Shown here: piece by piece, positions 43,886 to 54,177 of the stretch
Layout of the letters: each line of letters opens with the position of its first letter
Numbering within the stretch: position 1 is the stretch's first letter
Origin: Streptomyces sp. NBC_00271
GTDB lineage: Bacteria; Actinomycetota; Actinomycetes; Streptomycetales; Streptomycetaceae
Assembly: GCF_036178845.1 (NCBI RefSeq)
Contig: NZ_CP108070.1
Span: 10,850,001 to 10,914,000, forward strand
DNA length: 64,000 bases
Direction: 5' to 3'
The notes under the pieces: generated by a model
Told to the model about the DNA's origin: nothing
What the model saw: the letters and a program-made list of their open reading frames with translations, nothing else
The model's database searches: none
Translations under genes and position numbers: made by a program

Positions 43886-45438
43886 AACTCCTCCGGTTTC
43901 TGCAGCAGTCGGTCGACCGCCGTGAGGTAGCGGGCCCCGACGGCACCGTCCGTGGCCCGGTGGTCGGCGGCCAGAGTCGCGGTCACCAGGGGACGAACGC
44001 CGAGCATGCCGTTCGCGGCCCAGGGCCGCTCCACGACCGCGCCGAAGCCGACCAGGGCCACCTGGGGCGGATGGATGACACCGAAGACGGTCTCCACGCC
44101 CTGGTCACCGAGGTTGGTGACGGTCAGGGTGGCGCCGGTCATGTCGCTGCCGCGCAGCTTTCCCCTGCGGGCGCGCTGGACCAGGTCCTTGAGGATCGTC
44201 ATGAGGGCGTCGGGCGGCAGCGTGTCGGCGCCGTGGATGACCGGCGCGAGCAGTCCGCCCTGTCGGAGCGACACCGCGACACCCAGGTTCACCGCGGGGC
44301 CGGGGACGAACCCGTCGTTCTGCCAGTAGCCGTTCAGGGTCGGTACCTGGTGCGCCGCCACGGCGGCGGCCTTCAACAGGAGAGCCGCAGGCACCAGACG
44401 GTCGGCGGGCGGGCGGCCGCGGTTGATCCGGCGCAGCCAGTCCCCGGCCGCTGCCAGGTCGATGGTGGTGGACAGGTAGTAGTGGGGGATCTCCCGTTTG
44501 GAGCGGCTCACGAGGTCGGCGACGGCACGGCGCATGGTGTCCTTACGCTGTTCCGCCCCGCTGTCGGTCGGCACCGCGATGTGCGGGTGCTGCTCGTCGT
44601 CCCGACGACGTTCGGCCGGCCCGCCCGGTTCGTGCCGCCCGGCGCGTGCGCCCACAGCCGTGTGCACGTCCGCCGCTCGCACGGCTCCGCCGTCCCCGGT
44701 GCCCTGCAGTGCCGTCAGATCGATGCCCAGGTCACGGGCGAGCCGCCGGGCGTATGGGGTAGCCCGCACCCTTGGCGCAAGAGGTGGCTGGGCGTGCTCC
44801 ACGTCGGCACGGGTGATCCGTCCGCCTGGTCCTGTGCCGTGCAGTGTCGTCAGGTCGAGGCCCCGCAGCGCCGCGAGGTGCCGCACCAGGGGTCCGGCTC
44901 CCAGGGCCGACTCGGCCTCGGGGGACATCTCCGGCGGCGGGTGCGTGCGGCTGCCCGTTGCGCGTACGGGCTGCCCGGCGGACTTCTTCCGGGACTTCGT
45001 GCGTACTGGCTCCTGAACCGGCTTCCGCTCGCGGACTGCCTTCCGGCGAGACCGCGGACGCTCGTCGTGCGCAAGGGGCTCCTGTTCAGCCTTGGCGACC
45101 TTGGGCGCCCGGGCCGTCTCCCGTTGGGGAACTTCGGCGACCGTCTCGGCGGCCGGGGGGGAGCCCTGCTCCGCCGCGATCCTCGCCTGCTCCTCGGGTG
45201 CGCCCTCGCCTTGGATCACCGCGAGAGGTGTCCCCACCGGCACCCGGGTTCCCGGCGGGACGAGCAGCTGTCCCACGGTGCCGGACTCGAAACACTCGAC
45301 CTCGATGGCCGCCTTGTCGGTTTCCACGACCGCCACGACATCGCCCTTGCGCACCCGGTCGCCAGGACCCACGAGCCACTCCTGCAACACGCCTTCGTCC
45401 ATGTCCGCGCCGAGCGAGGGCATGGTGAACTCGGTCAT
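43882..45438 (-). CDS. 2-oxoacid dehydrogenase E2 (dihydrolipoyl acyltransferase) with two E3-binding domains
   Basis: 518 residues: one lipoyl domain (1-77; lipoyl Lys42 in ETDKAAIEVE), a charged linker (about 80-175), two peripheral-subunit-binding domains (about 182-215, LAALRGLDLTTLHGTGPGG; about 226-260, RRLARDLGIDLTALQGTGDG), and the catalytic domain (about 285-518) with LAADHRATDGAVG, the HxxxDG active site. Two binding domains in one E2 is unusual. The partner E3 (lipoamide dehydrogenase) is not encoded here. Substrate could be pyruvate, acetoin or branched 2-oxoacids. Confidence 0.88.
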   Translation of the reverse strand: MTEFTMPSLGADMDEGVLQEWLVGPGDRVRKGDVVAVVETDKAAIEVECFESGTVGQLLVPPGTRVPVGTPLAVIQGEGAPEEQARIAAEQGSPPAAETVAEVPQRETARAPKVAKAEQEPLAHDERPRSRRKAVRERKPVQEPVRTKSRKKSAGQPVRATGSRTHPPPEMSPEAESALGAGPLVRHLAALRGLDLTTLHGTGPGGRITRADVEHAQPPLAPRVRATPYARRLARDLGIDLTALQGTGDGGAVRAADVHTAVGARAGRHEPGGPAERRRDDEQHPHIAVPTDSGAEQRKDTMRRAVADLVSRSKREIPHYYLSTTIDLAAAGDWLRRINRGRPPADRLVPAALLLKAAAVAAHQVPTLNGYWQNDGFVPGPAVNLGVAVSLRQGGLLAPVIHGADTLPPDALMTILKDLVQRARRGKLRGSDMTGATLTVTNLGDQGVETVFGVIHPPQVALVGFGAVVERPWAANGMLGVRPLVTATLAADHRATDGAVGARYLTAVDRLLQKPEEL

Positions 45439-45439
45439 C

Positions 45440-46519
45440 TCAGCCCGCCCTCCCGGTGACCGCCTGTCGTTCCCCATCGTCGGAACCGGTCGGCATGGGG
45501 CCGCCGACGGCGCGACGTGCGGCGGCGACGATTCCGCCGACCTGGGGCAGCGCGGCCTCCTCCAGCCTGTGCGCATACGGCATGGGCACTTCGGCGCTGC
45601 ACACCCGCTCCACGGGGGCATCGAGGTCGTAGAAGTGCTGCTCGGTGAGGCGTGCCGAGATCTCCGCCGCGAGGCTGCCGGTGCGCCATCCCTCGTCGAT
45701 GACGACCGCACGGTGGGTGCGCGCGACGGAGTCGCCGATGGTGGTGTCGTCCAGGGGGCGCAGGGTACGCAGGTCGACGACCTCCGCGCTGATGCCGTCG
45801 TTCGCCAGGTCGTCGGCGGCGGCGAGTGCCTTGGGCAGCGAGCCGCCGTAGGTGATCAGGGAGACGTCCGTGCCGGGGCGGTGGACGGCCGCGTGATCGA
45901 TGTCGACCGGGCCCGTGTCGGCCGGCAGGTCGCCCGAGACGTTGTACAGGCTGCCGTGCTCGAAGATCAGCACGGGGTCGGGATCGGCGAGCGCGGGGGC
46001 CAGCATGTACCGGGCGTCGGTGAGGGTCGCCGGGGCCAGGACCCGCAGGCCGGGGATGTGCGCGTACCAGCCTTCCAGGCTGTGCGAGTGCTGGGCCGCC
46101 AGCTGCCGACCCGCACCCGTGGTCATCCGGATCACGATCGGTACCGACAGCTGACCGCCCGACATGTGCAGCAGGGTCGCCGCGTTGTTGAGGATCTGGT
46201 CCAGGGCCAACAGACTGAAGTTGACAGTCATGATCTCGACGATCGGCCGCATGCCGGCCAGGGCCGCGCCGATACCGGCGCCGACGAAGGCGGACTCCGA
46301 CAGCGGGGCATCGCGGATCCGCTCGGGTCCGAACTCCTCCAGCAGGCCGAGGCTGACACCGAAGCAGCCGCCGTACCGGCCGACGTCCTCGCCCATCAGG
46401 AACACACGCTCGTCGGTGCGCATCGCCTCGCGCATCGCCTCGCGCATCGCCTCCCGATAGGTCGTCTTCCGGTCGGAGGAGGCGGCGGGCTTGGCGGTAC
46501 GGGTGTGGGTCGCGGTCAT
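45440..46519 (-). CDS. 2-oxoacid dehydrogenase E1 beta subunit
   Basis: 359 residues. Typical E1-beta features: [10 protein letters not shown]...[14 protein letters not shown] near the N-terminus, [23 protein letters not shown], and [16 protein letters not shown] with the HSxxxEGW pattern. The C-terminal transketolase domain has [14 protein letters not shown]. The N-terminal helix contains a MREA triplet repeat made by a 12-bp DNA repeat. Its ATG overlaps the E1-alpha stop by four bases. The E1 tetramer would decarboxylate a 2-oxoacid using thiamine diphosphate. Confidence 0.9.
   Translation of the reverse strand: MTATHTRTAKPAASSDRKTTYREAMREAMREAMRTDERVFLMGEDVGRYGGCFGVSLGLLEEFGPERIRDAPLSESAFVGAGIGAALAGMRPIVEIMTVNFSLLALDQILNNAATLLHMSGGQLSVPIVIRMTTGAGRQLAAQHSHSLEGWYAHIPGLRVLAPATLTDARYMLAPALADPDPVLIFEHGSLYNVSGDLPADTGPVDIDHAAVHRPGTDVSLITYGGSLPKALAAADDLANDGISAEVVDLRTLRPLDDTTIGDSVARTHRAVVIDEGWRTGSLAAEISARLTEQHFYDLDAPVERVCSAEVPMPYAHRLEEAALPQVGGIVAAARRAVGGPMPTGSDDGERQAVTGRAG
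46421..46456 (-). repeat. Three tandem copies of a 12-bp unit in the E1-beta gene
   Basis: CATCGCCTCGCG is repeated three times (last copy with one change) on the plus strand, encoding repeated MREA in the E1-beta N-terminal helix. A possible slippage site that adds or removes four residues in frame. Confidence 0.75.
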
Positions 46520-47541
46520 GGCCGGCTCACCCCCACCGGACTGGTGACGTACTTCAGCAGATCCTCGACGGGCTCATCGGGAGCCTGCTCGGCAGCCTCG
46601 ACGGCGCCGTCGATCTCGGCGGACAGACGGTCCTCCAGAGCGATGCGGGCCTTGTCGGACAGTTCCTTCGCATCTCGCAGGCGCCGGGCGAGCCCTTCGA
46701 CCGGGTCGCGCTCCTTCCAGTGCTCGATCTCGGCCTTGTCGCGGTAACGGTCGGGGTCGTACATGGAGTGGGCGCGGAAGCGGTACGTGTGCATCTCCAG
46801 GAAGTGCGGTCCGGTCCCGGCACGCACGCCTTCGGCCGCCCGCCGGGCCGCGTCCTCGACGGCGAAGACGTCCATGCCGTCGACGGCCCAGGAGACCATG
46901 CCGTACCCGGCGGCCCGCAGCGCGAGGTCGGTCTGGGCCTGGTGGCGGGCCAGGGCCGTTCCCATTGCGTAAAGGTTGTTCTCGCAGACCAGCAGCAAGG
47001 GCAGTTCCCAGAGCGCGGCGAGGTTGGCGGTCTCGTGGAACTCGCCCTCGGCGAAGGCGCCGTCGCCGAAGAAGCAGCAGGTGACTCGGTCGCGGCCGGT
47101 CATACGGTCGGCGAGGGCGAGGCCGGCCGCGAGAGGGATCCCGCCGCCGACGATCGCGTTGCCGCCGTAGAAGCGGCGGCCGGCGTCGAACAGATGCATG
47201 GATCCGCCCCGGCCACGGCTGCAGCCGGTGACCTTGCCGAACATCTCGGCCATGATCGCCTCGGCCGGAACCCCACGCGCGAGTGCGTGCCCGTGCTCGC
47301 GGTACGTCGACACGACCGCGTCGGCGTCCGTGAGAGCCTCGTTGACGCCGACGGCCACGGCTTCCTCACCGATGTAGAGGTGCATGAAACCCCGGATACG
47401 GGCGGCGCTGTACAACTCCACGCAGCGTTCCTCGAACCGGCGGACGCGCAGCATCGACTCGAACAGGGCCAGGCGGTGCGCGGCTTGACGGTTCGGCCGG
47501 GTGGCGGGTCGCGGTGCGTGGGTGGTGCGGGCAGTGCTCAT
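46516..47541 (-). CDS. 2-oxoacid dehydrogenase E1 alpha subunit
   Basis: 341 residues. [17 protein letters not shown] and [15 protein letters not shown] precede the [18 protein letters not shown] motif. The thiamine-diphosphate motif [20 protein letters not shown]...[10 protein letters not shown] is complete. [17 protein letters not shown] is the phosphorylation-loop region. This subunit family covers pyruvate and acetoin dehydrogenases; MHLFD and the small size make both possible. It lies 5 bp downstream of the acyl/acetyl-CoA synthetase gene and overlaps E1-beta. Confidence 0.9.
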   Translation of the reverse strand: MSTARTTHAPRPATRPNRQAAHRLALFESMLRVRRFEERCVELYSAARIRGFMHLYIGEEAVAVGVNEALTDADAVVSTYREHGHALARGVPAEAIMAEMFGKVTGCSRGRGGSMHLFDAGRRFYGGNAIVGGGIPLAAGLALADRMTGRDRVTCCFFGDGAFAEGEFHETANLAALWELPLLLVCENNLYAMGTALARHQAQTDLALRAAGYGMVSWAVDGMDVFAVEDAARRAAEGVRAGTGPHFLEMHTYRFRAHSMYDPDRYRDKAEIEHWKERDPVEGLARRLRDAKELSDKARIALEDRLSAEIDGAVEAAEQAPDEPVEDLLKYVTSPVGVSRP

Positions 47542-47546
47542 GCGGA

Positions 47547-49376
47547 TTACTCCGTCCTCGCCAGGGAGGAGGCGTCCGGGGAGGAGTCGGCCTTCTCCAG
47601 AGTGGAGGTGTCGCCCTCGGGCAGGCCGAGTTCGCGTGCCCGCAGCAGGCGGCGCATGACCTTGCCACTGCGGGTGTGCGGCAGGTGCTGGTCGAAGGCG
47701 ATCTCGCGTGGCGCCACGGCCGGGCCCAGCCGGCGTCTGGCGAAGGCCAGCAGTTCCTGCCGGGTTGTGGTGGTCGCGTCGAAGCCCGGCCGCAGCGCGA
47801 CGAACGCCTTGACGATGTTCCCGGCGACCGGATCGGGTCGACCGATGACCCCGGCCTCGGCGACCGCAGGGTGCTCCATCAGGACACTCTCGACCTCGAA
47901 CGGCCCGATGAGGTGTCCCGCCGACTTGATGACGTCGTCGGCGCGCCCCACGAACCAGTACCAGCCGTCAGCGTCGCGTCGCACCAGATCGCCGGTGAGG
48001 TACCAGCCGTCCGCGAAGGCCGCCGCAGTGCGTGGCTCGTCGTGCAGATAGCCGCGGAACATGGACGGCCAGCCGGGCCGGAGCGCCAGTTCGCCTTCCA
48101 CGCCGGGCTCCTCCAGCACCGTGACCTGGCCGCCGATGATCTGCGCCCGACCGTCCTCGCCACGCCGCAGCACCGCCGCTTCCACACCGGGCAGCGGACG
48201 GCCCATGGAGCCGGGACGGAGGTCGCAGCCGGCAAAGTTGGCGATCATGATCGCGCCTGTCTCGGTCTGCCACCAATTGTCGTGCACCGGCAGCCCCAGC
48301 ACGTCCCGTCCCCACACCACGGCCTCCGGGTTGAGCGGCTCGCCGACCGACGCGATGAACCGCAGCGCGCTCAGGTCGAACGAGCGAGGCAGGTCGTACG
48401 GTCCGGTCCTCGGCGTCGTCCGCATCAGCATGCGCAGGGCCGTCGGCGCCGTGTACCAGACACTCACCCGTTGCTCGGCGAGGATCCGGTACCAGCGACG
48501 GGCGTCGTAGTCGCCCTCGTCCACCACAACCGTCACGCCGTGCATGAGCGGTGCGACGATCCCGTAGGACATGCCGGTGACCCAACCCGGGTCGGCGGTG
48601 CACCAGAACACGTCGTCCTGGTGGAGGTCGAGGGCGTAGAGCGCGGACATGTAGTGGGCTACGGCGGCCTCGTGCACGTGCACTGCGCCCTTGGGGGTGC
48701 CTGTGGTGCCGCTCGTGAAGTGCAGCAGGGCCATGTCGTGGGGCGACGTGGGCGGGATGGTGAAGGTGTCGGCCGCTTCGGCCATCAGTGCGGCGAGGGG
48801 AACAGTGCCGGGCAGTTCATCGGCGCCCTCGCCGACGATCAGCACATGGCGCAGGGCGGCAAGCGCGCCGCGTCGCCCGGCGACCTTCCTGCGGTACAGC
48901 TCCGCCGTGGTGACCAGTACCTGCGCGTCGCTCAGCGTCACTCGCTGGGCGACCGGGTCCGGTCCGAAGGCGGAGAACAGCGGGCACAGAACGCTGGTGT
49001 TCTTCAACGTGCCGAGAACCACGGTGTACAGCTCGGGGCACCGCCCCAGCAGCGTCACCACCCGGTCGCCGTGACCGAGCCCGAGGGTACGGAGCACGTT
49101 GGCGAATCGTGCCGTCGAACGGGCCAGATCCGCGTAGGTCACGCAGGTCACGGAGTCGTCGCGCCCGACGCAGCGCAGCGCGACTGCTGTCGCACGGCTC
49201 GATGCCGCGTGCCGGTCAACGGCCTCGTGTGCGATGTTCAGTCCCCGCCCGCCGGGCAGCCCCTCCAGCCTGGCCCGTGCCTCTGACCACGAAAAGCCGG
49301 CACACTCCTCGTCGTAGTCACCCAGATTGGGGGCAATCCGAGGCGGAGTGTCCTTCCGGATCGTCTCCCACCGCAT
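47547..49376 (-). CDS. AMP-forming acetyl/acyl-CoA synthetase
   Basis: 609 residues after a GGAGGGCTGGC site. ANL-family motifs: [19 protein letters not shown] (P-loop), [47 protein letters not shown] and [11 protein letters not shown] with catalytic Lys572. This lysine is the known target of Pat-type acetylation, and a Pat-like gene is at 27054. Acetate or propionate is the likely substrate. It heads an operon with E1-alpha, E1-beta, E2 and ACP; GGGTCGAACGGCCC boxes lie 61 bp upstream. Confidence 0.9.
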   Translation of the reverse strand: MRWETIRKDTPPRIAPNLGDYDEECAGFSWSEARARLEGLPGGRGLNIAHEAVDRHAASSRATAVALRCVGRDDSVTCVTYADLARSTARFANVLRTLGLGHGDRVVTLLGRCPELYTVVLGTLKNTSVLCPLFSAFGPDPVAQRVTLSDAQVLVTTAELYRRKVAGRRGALAALRHVLIVGEGADELPGTVPLAALMAEAADTFTIPPTSPHDMALLHFTSGTTGTPKGAVHVHEAAVAHYMSALYALDLHQDDVFWCTADPGWVTGMSYGIVAPLMHGVTVVVDEGDYDARRWYRILAEQRVSVWYTAPTALRMLMRTTPRTGPYDLPRSFDLSALRFIASVGEPLNPEAVVWGRDVLGLPVHDNWWQTETGAIMIANFAGCDLRPGSMGRPLPGVEAAVLRRGEDGRAQIIGGQVTVLEEPGVEGELALRPGWPSMFRGYLHDEPRTAAAFADGWYLTGDLVRRDADGWYWFVGRADDVIKSAGHLIGPFEVESVLMEHPAVAEAGVIGRPDPVAGNIVKAFVALRPGFDATTTTRQELLAFARRRLGPAVAPREIAFDQHLPHTRSGKVMRRLLRARELGLPEGDTSTLEKADSSPDASSLARTE

Positions 49377-49417
49377 GCCAGCCCTCCTTCCTTCGGGCCT
49401 TCTTCAACCATCCGTCC

Positions 49418-49450
49418 GGGCCGCTCCGCCCGCACTGGGTCGAACGGCCC
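49418..49450. promoter_or_regulatory. OsdR/DevR-like boxes before the acyl-CoA synthetase operon
   Basis: GGGTCGAACGGCCC (49437-49450, one mismatch) and GGGCCGCTCCGCCC (49418-49431) with centres 19 bp apart, 42-74 bp before the minus-strand start at 49376. Confidence 0.6.
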
Positions 49451-49534
49451 CCTTACGTGCCCGGACGGCTCAGGTCCACTGCCGCCGCCTGCCTGAGACG
49501 ACGACCAGGCCGCGTTCCCGGGAGGCGTCGGGTA

Positions 49535-49755
49535 TGGCGCTTCGGCTACGGCTCACGTCTGCTGGGAGCGGGCGCCATGGCGTCGCCACGCTTCGCACCG
49601 GCCGGCCTGCTGGTCGTCCACGGCCGTCATCGTGTCGTGTTCGACGGTGGCCTCGGGGCGCAGCCGCCCGAGGCCCGGGTGGACGTCCGGTTCGTCGCCG
49701 AGGAGCACGCCGAACCGCGATCCACCCTGCGCGGGGGCTGTCGGCTGCTCCCATG
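49535..49755 (+). pseudogene. Possible remnant of a metallo-beta-lactamase-fold protein
   Basis: One frame reads FGYGSRLLGAGAMASPRFAP and GLLVVHGRHRVVFDGGLGAQ, which looks like the beta-strand start of an MBL-fold hydrolase. The best ribosome-site/ATG pair (GGGAGGCGTCGGGT, ATG 49534) reads a different frame, and similarity ends by about 49755 without the HxHxDH motif. A truncated, frameshifted remnant is the simplest reading, at low confidence. Confidence 0.3.
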
Positions 49756-49895
49756 GGATCAACGGGACAAACGGACCAAAAAGGTGCCCACATGGCTCTA
49801 TCGGCGCGTCGCCATACCGTAAATGCTGCGATCGTGGGCTTGAGAGGACGGCAAGACGCCAGCTCCGCCGTCCACGGCGCTGAAGGAGATCGGTC
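49756..49895 (+). promoter_or_regulatory. Probable promoter region of the hydrogenase operon
   Basis: An AT-richer stretch for this genome (CAAACGGACCAAAAAGG, then CATACCGTAAATGCTG). GGGACAAACGGACC (49764-49777) is a degenerate DevR-type box with GGGAC/GGACC arms. No perfect palindrome was found, so control by the DevR-like protein is uncertain here. Confidence 0.35.
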
Positions 49896-51074
49896 ATGAG
49901 CACCGATGTCGATGCGAACGCCTTCCCGTCTGCCGCGACCGACGGGCTCGTGATGGGCAAGGACGGAATGGCCGCGCTCGTGGACGTGCTGATCGGACGC
50001 GGGTTCACGGTGATCGGCCCCACGGTGCGGGACAGTGCGATCGTACTGGCGGAGCTGCGGTCGGCCGACGAGTTGCCGTACGGATGGGGCGTGGAGCTGG
50101 AGGCCGGGCGGTACCGGTTGCGCGAGCGGTCCGACGGCGCGGCCTTCGCGAACGCGGCGGGCCCCCAGTCCTGGAAGTCGTTCCTGCATCCGGCGCGGGT
50201 GCGGGAGTGGAGCGCCGACCGGGTGGAGGGCGAGTTGGTCCTCACGGCCGACCAGGCCGTGCCTTCCCGGTACGCCTTCCTCGGCGTGCGTCCCTGTGAC
50301 CTGCGGGCCATCGCCATCCAGGACCGGGTACTGACCGGTGGGGCGTACCGCGACCCCGTCTACGCGGGGCGGCGCTCCGGGGCACTGCTGATCGTGGTCG
50401 AGTGCACGGAGCCCGGCGCCACCTGCTTCTGCGTCTCGATGGGCACCGGACCCGCCGCCGGCCCCGGCTACGACTTGGTGATGACCGAAGTGGTCGATGA
50501 GGACGGGCACCGCTTCTGGATCCGCGGCGGCAGCCAGGAAGGTGCGGAGATCCTGGCCGAACTGCCCGCTCGTCCGGCGGACCCCGAAACCCGGGAGACG
50601 GCTCGCGCAGGTGTCACGGCCGCCGCGGACCGCATGGGACGGACCATGCCCGAGGCCGACCTGCGGGAACTGATGGCCGGAACACTCGACGCGCCCCGCT
50701 GGGACGACGTCGCCGGGCGGTGCCTGACCTGCGGAAACTGCACCATGGTGTGCCCCACCTGCTTCTGCACCACCACCGAGGACGTCACCGACCTCACCGG
50801 CGACCACGCGGAGCGGTGGCGGCTGTGGGACTCGTGCTTCGATCTGGACTTCTCCCACCTGCACGGCGGCCCGGTCCGTGCCTCGTCGCGCAGCCGCTAC
50901 CGGCAGTGGATGACCCACAAGCTCGGTACCTGGCACGACCAGTTCGGATCGTCCGGCTGCGTGGGCTGCGGCCGCTGCATCGTGTGGTGCCCGGTCGGCA
51001 TCGACATCACCGAGGAAGCCGCCGCCCTGCACGACTGGACACGGTCCGGGACATCGGATGGGGCGGCGTCGTGA
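49896..51074 (+). CDS. hydB: [NiFe] hydrogenase iron-sulfur subunit, HydB type (group 3b)
   Basis: 392 residues. Two C-terminal [4Fe-4S] motifs, [16 protein letters not shown] and [16 protein letters not shown], and the [19 protein letters not shown] segment identify the beta subunit of sulfhydrogenase/NADP-hydrogenase type complexes. It passes electrons between the flavin subunit (HydG) and the small subunit (HydD). GAAGGAG precedes the ATG. First gene of the hydBGDA-protease operon. The spacing to hydG is 61 bp, the loosest in the operon. Confidence 0.9.
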   Translation: MSTDVDANAFPSAATDGLVMGKDGMAALVDVLIGRGFTVIGPTVRDSAIVLAELRSADELPYGWGVELEAGRYRLRERSDGAAFANAAGPQSWKSFLHPARVREWSADRVEGELVLTADQAVPSRYAFLGVRPCDLRAIAIQDRVLTGGAYRDPVYAGRRSGALLIVVECTEPGATCFCVSMGTGPAAGPGYDLVMTEVVDEDGHRFWIRGGSQEGAEILAELPARPADPETRETARAGVTAAADRMGRTMPEADLRELMAGTLDAPRWDDVAGRCLTCGNCTMVCPTCFCTTTEDVTDLTGDHAERWRLWDSCFDLDFSHLHGGPVRASSRSRYRQWMTHKLGTWHDQFGSSGCVGCGRCIVWCPVGIDITEEAAALHDWTRSGTSDGAAS

Positions 51075-51135
51075 CCGGGCTCCCCGCCTCCCCGGACTCC
51101 GCTCCGGTCGAACGGCTGCTGGGAGGCGCGCCATC

Positions 51136-51954
51136 ATGAGCACCGTGGCGCCCCCGCTGCCGTACCGCGTCGCTGACACCTGGGCCGAGACCGCCGACAC
51201 CCGGTCGATCGAACTTGCGCCGGTCGGACGGGAACTCCCGTCCTTCGCACCGGGGCAGTTCGCGATGATCTACGCGTTCGGGGTCGGCGAGGTGCCCATC
51301 TCGGCCAGCGCCCTGCGCGGCCGCCACGGAGGTCTCGTGCACACCGTGCGCGCGGTGGGTGCGGTCTCGACCGCGCTGTACCGGATGCGCCCGGGCGACG
51401 CCCTCGGGCTCAGCGGGCCGTACGGTACCGGCTGGGACCTTGATGCGGCGGTCGGCCACGATGTGCTGGTGATCGCCGGCGGCATCGGGCTGGCTCCGCT
51501 CCGGCCGGTTGTGCAGGCAGTCCTGGACCGGCCTGCCGCGTACGGTCGGCTCGCGGTCCTGGTGGGCGCCCGTACCCCTGCCGATGTGGTCTACCGCGAC
51601 GAGATCGAGAGCTGGCGCGGTCCGGCCCGGGTGGAGGTGACCGTCGACCGCCCCGCCCCGGGGTGGCACGGTGCGGTGGGTGTGGTCACCACGCTCCTGG
51701 ACCGCCTCGACCTGCGGCCCGAACGGACCTGCGCGTTCGTGTGCGGGCCCGAGGTGATGATGCGGCACACCGCGCGCGCCCTCTTGGCCCGGGGCCTGGC
51801 CCCGCAGCGCGTTCAGGTGTCCTTGGAACGCAACATGCACTGCGCCACCGGCCATTGCGGTCACTGCCAACTCGGCCCGCTCCTCCTGTGCCGCGACGGA
51901 CCGGTCGTCGGCTATGACCGCGTGGCACAACTGCTCCTCGTGAGGGAGTTGTGA
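51136..51954 (+). CDS. hydG: Hydrogenase flavin/NAD(P)-binding subunit, HydG type
   Basis: ATG 51136 follows GGGAGGCGCG; 272 residues. Ferredoxin-reductase layout: an FAD-binding barrel ([20 protein letters not shown]), an NAD(P)-binding fold ([15 protein letters not shown]) and a [2Fe-2S] motif near the C-terminus ([19 protein letters not shown]), as in dihydroorotate-dehydrogenase electron-transfer and group 3b HydG subunits. It would exchange electrons with NADP(H) or NAD(H). Ends 1 bp before hydD. Confidence 0.9.
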   Translation: MSTVAPPLPYRVADTWAETADTRSIELAPVGRELPSFAPGQFAMIYAFGVGEVPISASALRGRHGGLVHTVRAVGAVSTALYRMRPGDALGLSGPYGTGWDLDAAVGHDVLVIAGGIGLAPLRPVVQAVLDRPAAYGRLAVLVGARTPADVVYRDEIESWRGPARVEVTVDRPAPGWHGAVGVVTTLLDRLDLRPERTCAFVCGPEVMMRHTARALLARGLAPQRVQVSLERNMHCATGHCGHCQLGPLLLCRDGPVVGYDRVAQLLLVREL

Positions 51955-51955
51955 C

Positions 51956-52834
51956 ATGGCCACCGACCCCGGACTCGCCACCGACCCACGGCCCACGCTC
52001 GCCGTGTGGAAATTCGCCTCCTGCGACGGCTGCCAGCTGACCCTGCTCGACTGCGAGGACGAACTCCTCGGCCTGACCGAGCGAGTACGGATCGACCACT
52101 TCCTGGAGATGACCCCGGTCGAAGGCGCCGGCGGGGAGCGCGCGCGGCCGGACGGCCGGGGCCCGTACGACCTCTCCCTGGTCGAAGGGTCGATCACCAC
52201 CGCCGAGGACGCCGAGCGGATCCAGCACATCCGCAGGGTCTCCAGGTACCTGGTGACCATCGGAGCCTGCGCCACCGCGGGCGGCATCCAGGCACTGCGC
52301 AACTTCGCCGAGGTCGACGAGTTCCTCGCCGCGGTCTACGCCCAGCCCGAGTACATCTCGACGCTGGAGACCTCGACACCGATCTCGGCCCACGTCCCGG
52401 TCGATTTCGAGCTGCGCGGCTGCCCCATCGACCGCCGCCAGCTGCTCGAAGTCATCACCGCCCACCTGGCCGGACGCAAACCCCGGATCCCCAGCCACAG
52501 CGTCTGCTTCGAGTGCAAGAGGCGTGGCACCACCTGCATCACCGTGGCCCACGGCACCCCCTGTCTGGGCCCGGTCACGCACGCCGGTTGCGGCGCCATC
52601 TGCCCCGCCTACGGACGCGGGTGCTACGGATGCTTCGGACCCACGAGCCGGCCCAACCTGCGCTCCATGGTCGCGCAGTTGCGCCACGACGGGATGAGTG
52701 AGCGGGACATCCAGCGTGTCTTCCGTACCTTCAACGCCGCGTCGCCGGAATATGCCCCCGTACCCGACCTCGTGGCCGAGGAGCAGGACAGCCCTCGGGA
52801 CACGACGGAAGCTCGCCCGGAAAGGCCCGCATGA
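51956..52834 (+). CDS. hydD: [NiFe] hydrogenase small subunit, HydD type
   Basis: 292 residues. The proximal-cluster motif is [16 protein letters not shown]; further cluster cysteines are in [36 protein letters not shown] and GCYGCFGP. There is no Tat signal peptide, so the enzyme is cytoplasmic, as expected for group 3b. The stop overlaps hydA by four bases (ATGA). A Pro/Glu-rich tail of about 20 residues follows the conserved domain. Confidence 0.92.
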   Translation: MATDPGLATDPRPTLAVWKFASCDGCQLTLLDCEDELLGLTERVRIDHFLEMTPVEGAGGERARPDGRGPYDLSLVEGSITTAEDAERIQHIRRVSRYLVTIGACATAGGIQALRNFAEVDEFLAAVYAQPEYISTLETSTPISAHVPVDFELRGCPIDRRQLLEVITAHLAGRKPRIPSHSVCFECKRRGTTCITVAHGTPCLGPVTHAGCGAICPAYGRGCYGCFGPTSRPNLRSMVAQLRHDGMSERDIQRVFRTFNAASPEYAPVPDLVAEEQDSPRDTTEARPERPA

Positions 52835-54177
52835 ACCATGGTGGAACCCGTGTCCTGCGACTGGACGCGCTGGCCAGGGTGGAAGGCGAGGCCGCCCTGC
52901 ACCTACGTGTCGACGGGGGGACTGTCGTCGAGACGCGGCTGCGCATCTACGAACCGCCACGGTTCTTCGAGGCCTTCCTGACCGGCCGGGCCCATACCGA
53001 GCCCCCCGACATCACGGCTCGCATCTGCGGTATCTGCCCGGTCGCCTATCAGATGAGCGCCTGCCAGGCGATCGAGAACGCCTGCGGGGTCACGGTGGAC
53101 GGCCCGCTCGCGGAACTGCGGCGCCTGCTGTACTGCGGCGAGTGGATCGAGAGTCACACCCTGCACATCTATCTGCTGCACGCTCCGGATTTCCTCGGCC
53201 ATGCGGACGTAGTGGGGCTGGCCCGCGACCAACGTGCCGCCGTGGAGCGTGGCCTGAGGCTCAAGCAGGCCGGTAACGCGATCATCGAACAGCTCGGCGG
53301 CCGTCCCATCCACCCGGTCAACGTCCGAGTCGGCGGCTTCTACCGGACGCCGACGCCGCAGGAACTCCGCCCGTTGGCGGAACGACTCCGACAGGCCCGA
53401 GAGGACGCGCTGGAGACCGTCCGCTGGGTGGCCGCTTTCGACTTTCCCGACACCGTGTGCGACCACGACCTGCTCGCACTGCGCGACCCCGGCCGCTACG
53501 CCATCGACTCCGGAACACCGGCGGTCATGGCCGCCCACGGCGGAAGTCCGGCGTTGCGCGAGTTCACCCTGTCCGACTTCGAACAGCGCGTTCAGGAAGG
53601 GCAGGTGCCGTACTCCACTGCCCTGACCGCCACTCTCGACGGACGCCGCTTCCTGACCGGTCCGCTGGCGCGCTATGCGATCAACGGCCGGTGGCTGCAT
53701 CCCGTGGCGGCCGAGGCGGCGCGGGCCGCCGGCCTGGGCGACCCCGCCGGCGGCGCGATCTGCGACAACCCCTTCCGAAGCATCGTCGTACGCGCCGTGG
53801 AGGTGGTGCACGCCGTCGAGGAAGCCCTGCGGATCATCGACGGGTACGAACAGCCTCTCCGACCGGCCGTCCAGGTACCGCCACGCAAGGCGGTCGGCGC
53901 CGGGGCCACCGAGGCGCCCCGGGGCCTGCTGTACCACCGCTACGTCCTCGCGGAGGACGGCACGCTCACCGAGGCCCGCATCGTTCCGCCCACGGCCCAG
54001 AACCAGACGGCCATCGAGGAGGACGTGCGCAGGGCGGTTCAGGCGCGCCTGAACAGGGTCGGGCCCGCCGCCGACGACGAGGAGCTCACCCACTTGTGCG
54101 AACGGGCCATCCGGAATCACGATCCCTGCATCTCCTGCGCCGCGCACTTCCTCGACCTGACGGTGGAGCGCAGATGA
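52831..54177 (+). CDS. hydA: [NiFe] hydrogenase large subunit, HydA type (group 3b)
   Basis: 448 residues. The L1 motif is RICGICP (Cys66, Cys69) and the L2 motif is [10 protein letters not shown] (Cys433, Cys436), giving four Ni-Fe ligands. After His439 a nine-residue tail FLDLTVERR remains, the peptide expected to be removed by the maturation protease encoded next. The enzyme would couple H2 oxidation or H+ reduction to NAD(P). Accessory hyp genes for the Fe(CN)2CO group and nickel insertion are not in the window, so they must be elsewhere. Confidence 0.93.
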   Translation: MNHGGTRVLRLDALARVEGEAALHLRVDGGTVVETRLRIYEPPRFFEAFLTGRAHTEPPDITARICGICPVAYQMSACQAIENACGVTVDGPLAELRRLLYCGEWIESHTLHIYLLHAPDFLGHADVVGLARDQRAAVERGLRLKQAGNAIIEQLGGRPIHPVNVRVGGFYRTPTPQELRPLAERLRQAREDALETVRWVAAFDFPDTVCDHDLLALRDPGRYAIDSGTPAVMAAHGGSPALREFTLSDFEQRVQEGQVPYSTALTATLDGRRFLTGPLARYAINGRWLHPVAAEAARAAGLGDPAGGAICDNPFRSIVVRAVEVVHAVEEALRIIDGYEQPLRPAVQVPPRKAVGAGATEAPRGLLYHRYVLAEDGTLTEARIVPPTAQNQTAIEEDVRRAVQARLNRVGPAADDEELTHLCERAIRNHDPCISCAAHFLDLTVERR

